A stretch of 64,000 nt of DNA from Pohlia nutans (Eukaryota; Streptophyta; Bryopsida; Bryales; Mniaceae): positions 1,118,501 through 1,182,500 of the forward strand of contig CM040089.1 of the NCBI GenBank assembly GCA_022496805.1. The letters run 5' to 3'. The notes under the pieces are model-generated. The model searched no databases, was not told the DNA's origin, and saw only the letters and a list, made by a program, of their open reading frames with translations. Below, one piece after another: positions 59,555 to 64,000 of the stretch. Position 1 is the stretch's first letter. Every line of letters starts with the position of its first letter. A program made the position numbers and the translations under genes.

Positions 59555-59864
59555 CTCAGGGAGTGCACTCTTCAAGTACTGTAATTATACACGTGCGTGC
59601 ACAACAAGGGTATTATTTAGAACAAGCATGTACAAAATGTACGTATGAGAGGCATATTTCAATCGAACGGAAAGTAGATATACATGGGGCTTGGAGTTAA
59701 ATTCCTCATTTTTAGCCCTTGTGTACATATGGGAATGTATTTTGAGGTTGTGAGATTTGTACATATATTGTTTGATTTTAGCCAAAAAATAAATGTATTC
59801 AGGGATGTTTTAATAAACGGGATGCACGTGATTCCTGGCTTTATTGAATAGTGCACTTCCTAAG
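59555..59864. mobile_element. hAT-like MITE, diverged copy 3 (310 bp)
   Basis: It starts CTCAGGGAGTGCAC and ends GTGCACTTCCTAAG. The exact 8-bp duplication GGTGTTTT is at 59547-59554 and 59865-59872. The interior is diverged from the 415-bp copies but keeps the ACGTGCGTGC / GCACGTGATTCC subterminal blocks. Confidence 0.8.
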
Positions 59865-60439
59865 GGTGTTTTTGCACTAGGGTATCATAGTTTTCAAAAA
59901 AAAAAATTCTAATGTTGTAAAGTAGTTGTATTAATGATGTAATATAATAAATAGGAATGATACCAAAAACATATTAATATAGTTTAAAATGGAATATTTT
60001 TGGAATTATTTTAATTGTTTTAAATCTTTGGAATATTCTCATAATTTTTGGAATATTGTTGGTGATGTCATTTAATCTCCTTGCAAACTGCGTTGAATGC
60101 ATTTTCCAACCACACCACATGCTCTGGTTTAATTAGCCAACCAAGCTCGCAAGATTTTTTTTTGGAAACTCGCCACTTCAAGGGGCGTTTAATGTGAAGG
60201 AACAAAAATTGCAGCTATAAACTTCTAATATCCACCTTGCTTATAGAATCTTTTTGAATATGATACCTTTATATTATAGGAATTGAGGAAAACTATTGTC
60301 ATTACTATGTCTTCAATGAAACATATCAGTTAAAAGCAATAACATATTTATTCTACAACTTCACTGAATGCAATGTATTACATTTTGGTTTAAACACTAT
60401 TTTATGTTATTTTAAAAATTATTAATATACATACAATTG

Positions 60440-61075
60440 ATCCTAGAATACCTATTCACTATTTGTTAACAGTATTCACTATTCACTATTCACTATTTCC
60501 TAGAATACCTATTCACTATTTGGTTAACTTTTTGCCAAAAAACTAATTTCAATTGCCAATAGAAATTGTTTACCGCCACATTTCGCTTGTTATATGATAT
60601 CACACTACACATTTTGGACGCCCTACCATGAAAACACCCCTTGGTGTAAAGCCAATGAGTCCAACTTTGAGGTTGAAAATTTGATCCAATTTTAATTGGA
60701 CCCAAATCCAAGTCCCGACCCAAGTATAAAGTCCCTAGGTCCAATAGTGGGTCCAATTAAAATTGGACCCAATTTTAAATGGATTTGGATCCAAGTATAA
60801 AGTCTCTTAGATCCAATAGTGGGTTTGATTTTTAACTAGACCGAATTTTATTGGATCTGGACCCTAGTGTAAAGCCCATTTAGGTCCAATAGTGGGTTTA
60901 ATTTTAATTGGACCCAAGTTTAGGAATTGGTTTCCAAAAACTGGTGCACTCCTTTAGAGCCTTGGGTCCAATGCTTGGGTTCAAACTTTCCAAAACCATG
61001 CTACTTAGGGACTACATCATTTTAGAACTTGGATGAGTTTCTTGGTCTTGGATCCTAGTATAAAGCCCTTGGGTC
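60440..61075. repeat. Short tandem arrays (TATTCACTAT; GGTCCAATAGTGGG)
   Basis: 60,440-60,520 holds several TATTCACTAT units. From about 60,700 a degenerate unit of 70-85 bases with AAGTATAAAGTC and GGTCCAATAGTGGG recurs at least three times, and an isolated relative lies near 59,420-59,460. No gene; the minus ORF at 60493-60756 lies across the array. Confidence 0.6.
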
Positions 61076-61837
61076 CAATTTTCAACTCTCGGGTAATAGG
61101 ATTGCTCCATTTTGGGGTTTTCTTAAACAAATTTTATGATTTGGACAAATTTCAGTAAGGTAGTGAAGAATGTGCACGAGTTGAATGATAAGAAAATGTG
61201 TTGTGATCAGACTTTGAGGCTCAATTGTGCATAGTAGACTAACTTATTTTGAGTATTGATCAAAAAATAAAATTTTCAAAATCAAACAATCTTTCACCTC
61301 CAAGAAGAATTTTGTAATTTGGAATTTTTATGCTTGAGTTGTGCACATTTTTGTAGCCTATGAATAGTGAACTTTAAAGCAATTATCCTACTTTGTCCTA
61401 TTCTAGATGAGATCCCATGGGAGGGGGGGTCACTCATACACTTTACAATAGATATATGCTGAATTTAAATACTATAAAAAAATAGGATTGGTTTAATAAA
61501 AAGATTAAAAATTTATAATTACACATAGGGTGGGAAAAAATGGAAGGTTTTAGGAATTTACATAAATATAGGTTGGTGAAAATTTCAGACATGTAGGTAA
61601 ATAGCCCTCCAACTAATACATGGTGTTCACACGTGTATTCACCTTTTATAGGGTAGCGTCTCTCTGACTAAAAATAATATGGTGTGTAAAGTTTGACACA
61701 GTAAAAGTTTGAGATGTTAGAAGACTCTTGTACTGTACAATTATCACCAATAAAGTTACATTTGTTCATCTTTCCAAAAAAAAACTACTAAAATTATAAT
61801 CTTGGAGCCAAATTTGTACAAGATGAACAACACATAC

Positions 61838-61958
<121 letters not shown>

Positions 61959-62291
61959 AATACCTATTTTTATTTGAGGTTCAAACCTTCAATTTTTATA
62001 CTTAATTCAAACGAGTATAAATTAAAAAATTTCATGTTTTTCTCAACATTAAAATAATGTTTTGATGAACCTAAAATAATTAAATAAAAAAAACTCATTA
62101 GTAAATTTTCTAAAATTCTATTTTGGTAACCTCTAGGCCAAAAAACTTGGCGCACATAAAATTAACTCATAAAAGAACCTATACTCCAAATTTTTGTGGG
62201 TAGGGGAGCATTTATGTGTCTTTGGGGCCTTTCAAAATGAAAAAAATGACAAAAACGACAAAAACGACAAATCGTTCAAACGACAAATCGT

Positions 62292-62865
62292 TTAACCCCT
62301 AAAGGACCATAGCTATGTTCCTCTCCAAAAACTCCAAAGCACCCCTTCTCATAAAAAGACATAGTTTTTGATCTATGACCTTTTTGACCAATCCAACCGT
62401 AGAATATTTCAAGCAACTTGAATTTATTACCACCTACAAATTTTCAACCGTTCAGGGTTCTTCAATAGCAAGATTATAAGCTTCAAAGTTGGTTGCATCT
62501 TTTTTTTTGGCTTGCTGCTCATAGTTGAAACTTTCTGAAAATGCCGAAAATGCAAAGTTTAGTCTGAAATTTGGAAAAATGAATTTGACAATTGTGTGCA
62601 TGAGGGTGTTAGCTCATTGTGTGCAAAAATTTAGATGCATAGCTCATTGTGTGAAAATTTTCAGGAGCTGCCCGCAGTTAGGTTTTTTCACCTTTGCATG
62701 ATTGTATCTTTTGATTTATACATCACCTATGTACGCAAATTACCATCCCATCTTCGTTACAAAGAGTAGAATCACCACAAAAAATCTCAAGAATTGAGGA
62801 TCAATACTCATTCCACAGTGAGCTGACCAAACTTGGAAAATCAGCCTTGATCCTTGAGGGGTTAA
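62292..62865. mobile_element. TTAA-type MITE, family H (574 bp)
   Basis: The ends are TTAA-CCCCTAAAGGACC (62292) and GATCCTTGAGGGG-TTAA (62862-62865), with an intact duplication. The interior is unlike the other families. An AAACGAC-type short tandem lies just before it. Confidence 0.75.
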
Positions 62866-62887
62866 AAAATCAAATTTGTTGTTCACG

Positions 62888-63148
62888 ATGACGTTCACAA
62901 TTGGCACACTCCAAGGCGCCTTTGAGGTGGCCAAGTTGAATGCGCCCTTTGTCACCCATTCGTATGCCATGGGACAACAAATGTTGAAGCTCAACATGAC
63001 GGAACCTGTATTGGGCGTTGGGGTGGGCGTGTACACAACCGTTGTCACTTCTCTGCCCAACAGCGTGCTAGCTCCTCCGAGCAACTATATGTTCTTTCCT
63101 ATGCACAATGGGATCTTTGGGAAGGCATTTTGGGCCTACATTGGATGA
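62888..63148 (+). CDS. Unrecognised coding-like fragment, 86 codons
   Basis: This ORF begins 22 bases after the right end of the preceding MITE, and its base composition and codon third positions are far more GC-rich than the surrounding DNA. The product has no charged low-complexity tracts. It contains LGVGVGVYTTVV and ends FFPMHNGIFGKAFWAYIG. I do not recognise the family. It looks like the C-terminal end of a larger gene whose upstream part is missing or displaced by the MITE, because no splice-acceptor context or upstream exon is evident. It could also be a captured fragment. The ATG at 62888 is a convenience start. Confidence 0.4.
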   Translation: MTFTIGTLQGAFEVAKLNAPFVTHSYAMGQQMLKLNMTEPVLGVGVGVYTTVVTSLPNSVLAPPSNYMFFPMHNGIFGKAFWAYIG

Positions 63149-64000
63149 ACTAAATCCTCTACTGGCATCAACAACTATTTAAATCCTGCATGATGTGTGT
63201 AAAGAGGAGTTGCACACTAGCATCGCGTGTTTTGAATTGCCAAACGAGAGGCTGGAGAAAAGGTAATCTCACATATTGCCAAAACGATTATGTAATGAAC
63301 CACAAAAGTCCATTTGATGTACTTTTGAATGATCTAAGGGCTTCCATTGAACTGTAGCGCTCAACATGAAAAAAAACACTCTACTTATCCAACAATGAAG
63401 CCCCCAAAATCACAACTTTGTGATGTAACCAGACTCCAAGATTCAACCGTGGATGGTAAATGTTTTGAAAAGCCTACTTCATTGAATTAGTAACCATTTA
63501 AGTAAAAATAAAAAGGACTGTCTAATATACTGTAGTAAAATCATGGTGACTGTATAATGGTGTGAAATCCCTCTTAACCCAATTTCGTTCCCATTACATA
63601 CATTTCAAATCCGTTTTTAGATAGCAATTAAATTCTTATTCAATTTTGTGCACTTTTGGAATGACGATACCTCAATATTGTATACAACTTATAAATACTG
63701 AGAACTTTAGATTTTTTTCTAAAATCTAGTTGAACAACTTAGCTTGATGAGACATTACAATGCAACTATCGAATCATGCAATCATAAGGAAACATCAAGA
63801 TATTTGGCACCAAAAGATTAGCGCACAATTAGATAAGTTAGTGTGTCAATTTAACTACCGAGGTGAACATTTTCATTTGTGATTCCACTTGACTATCAAG
63901 ATCTACATGCAATATTGGCTAGTTACCGGTAGTAGGTACAACTCATCCAGCCATCGAGGCCATTGTGTGAAAGACTATATAAAGGATTCGCCTCCCTTTG
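63149..64000. other. Intergenic, nothing identified
   Basis: No ORF, repeat border or RNA gene that I can support. The last bases contain a TATATAAAGG motif (63978-63987) that could be a TATA box for a gene beyond the window edge. Confidence 0.4.

Overview
This is AT-rich nuclear DNA of a land plant. The evidence is four spliced or plant-type genes: a U-box/ARM ubiquitin ligase, a kaurene-synthase-like terpene synthase, a cycloartenol synthase and a membrane-anchored cytochrome b5. Cycloartenol synthase is the sterol cyclase of green plants. Introns are mostly short with GT-AG borders. The kaurene-synthase-like architecture and the gene style would suit a non-seed plant (bryophyte, lycophyte or fern), but I cannot name the lineage from this window.

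Layout. 1-11 kb: a gene-poor field of short DNA transposons (MITEs). 11.6-12.9 kb: one intronless plus-strand gene, a U-box E3 ligase with upstream ORFs in its leader, followed by an alternating A/B tandem repeat to about 14.1 kb. 14-21 kb: repeats. 21.2-26.9 kb (minus): a nine-exon terpene synthase, about 674 residues, reconstructed with consistent splice phases. It has the class I (DDYFD) site, a degenerate class II site and no gamma domain. 28-33 kb: repeats, including an 888-bp hairpin sitting inside a copied piece of a terpene synthase intron. 33.8-41.6 kb (minus): an 18-exon, 756-residue cycloartenol synthase that looks intact. 42-46 kb: nested MITEs. 46.5-48.3 kb (minus): cytochrome b5, with an upstream exon that could add an in-frame leader. 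49-64 kb: mostly repeats, with a copied fragment of the cycloartenol synthase gene at 51.9 kb and one unexplained coding-like ORF at 62.9 kb.

Repeats dominate. The main set is a group of families ending TTAA-CCC(C/T)TAA...TTAGGGG-TTAA. They are duplicated at TTAA, often chained end to end, and in one case nested with a readable empty site, which is piggyBac-like behaviour. A second family (415 bp, CTCGGGGAGTGC termini) shows 8-bp target duplications at three sites, which is hAT-like. Foldback elements and a short retroposon-like family with a TATC tail add to this.

The terpene synthase and cycloartenol synthase both use isoprenoid diphosphate-derived substrates and lie on the same strand about 7 kb apart. 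Nothing in the sequence shows they work together: one looks like specialised or hormone-type diterpene metabolism in plastids, the other like primary sterol synthesis at the ER. Exon joins and repeat borders were read by eye, without alignment software.
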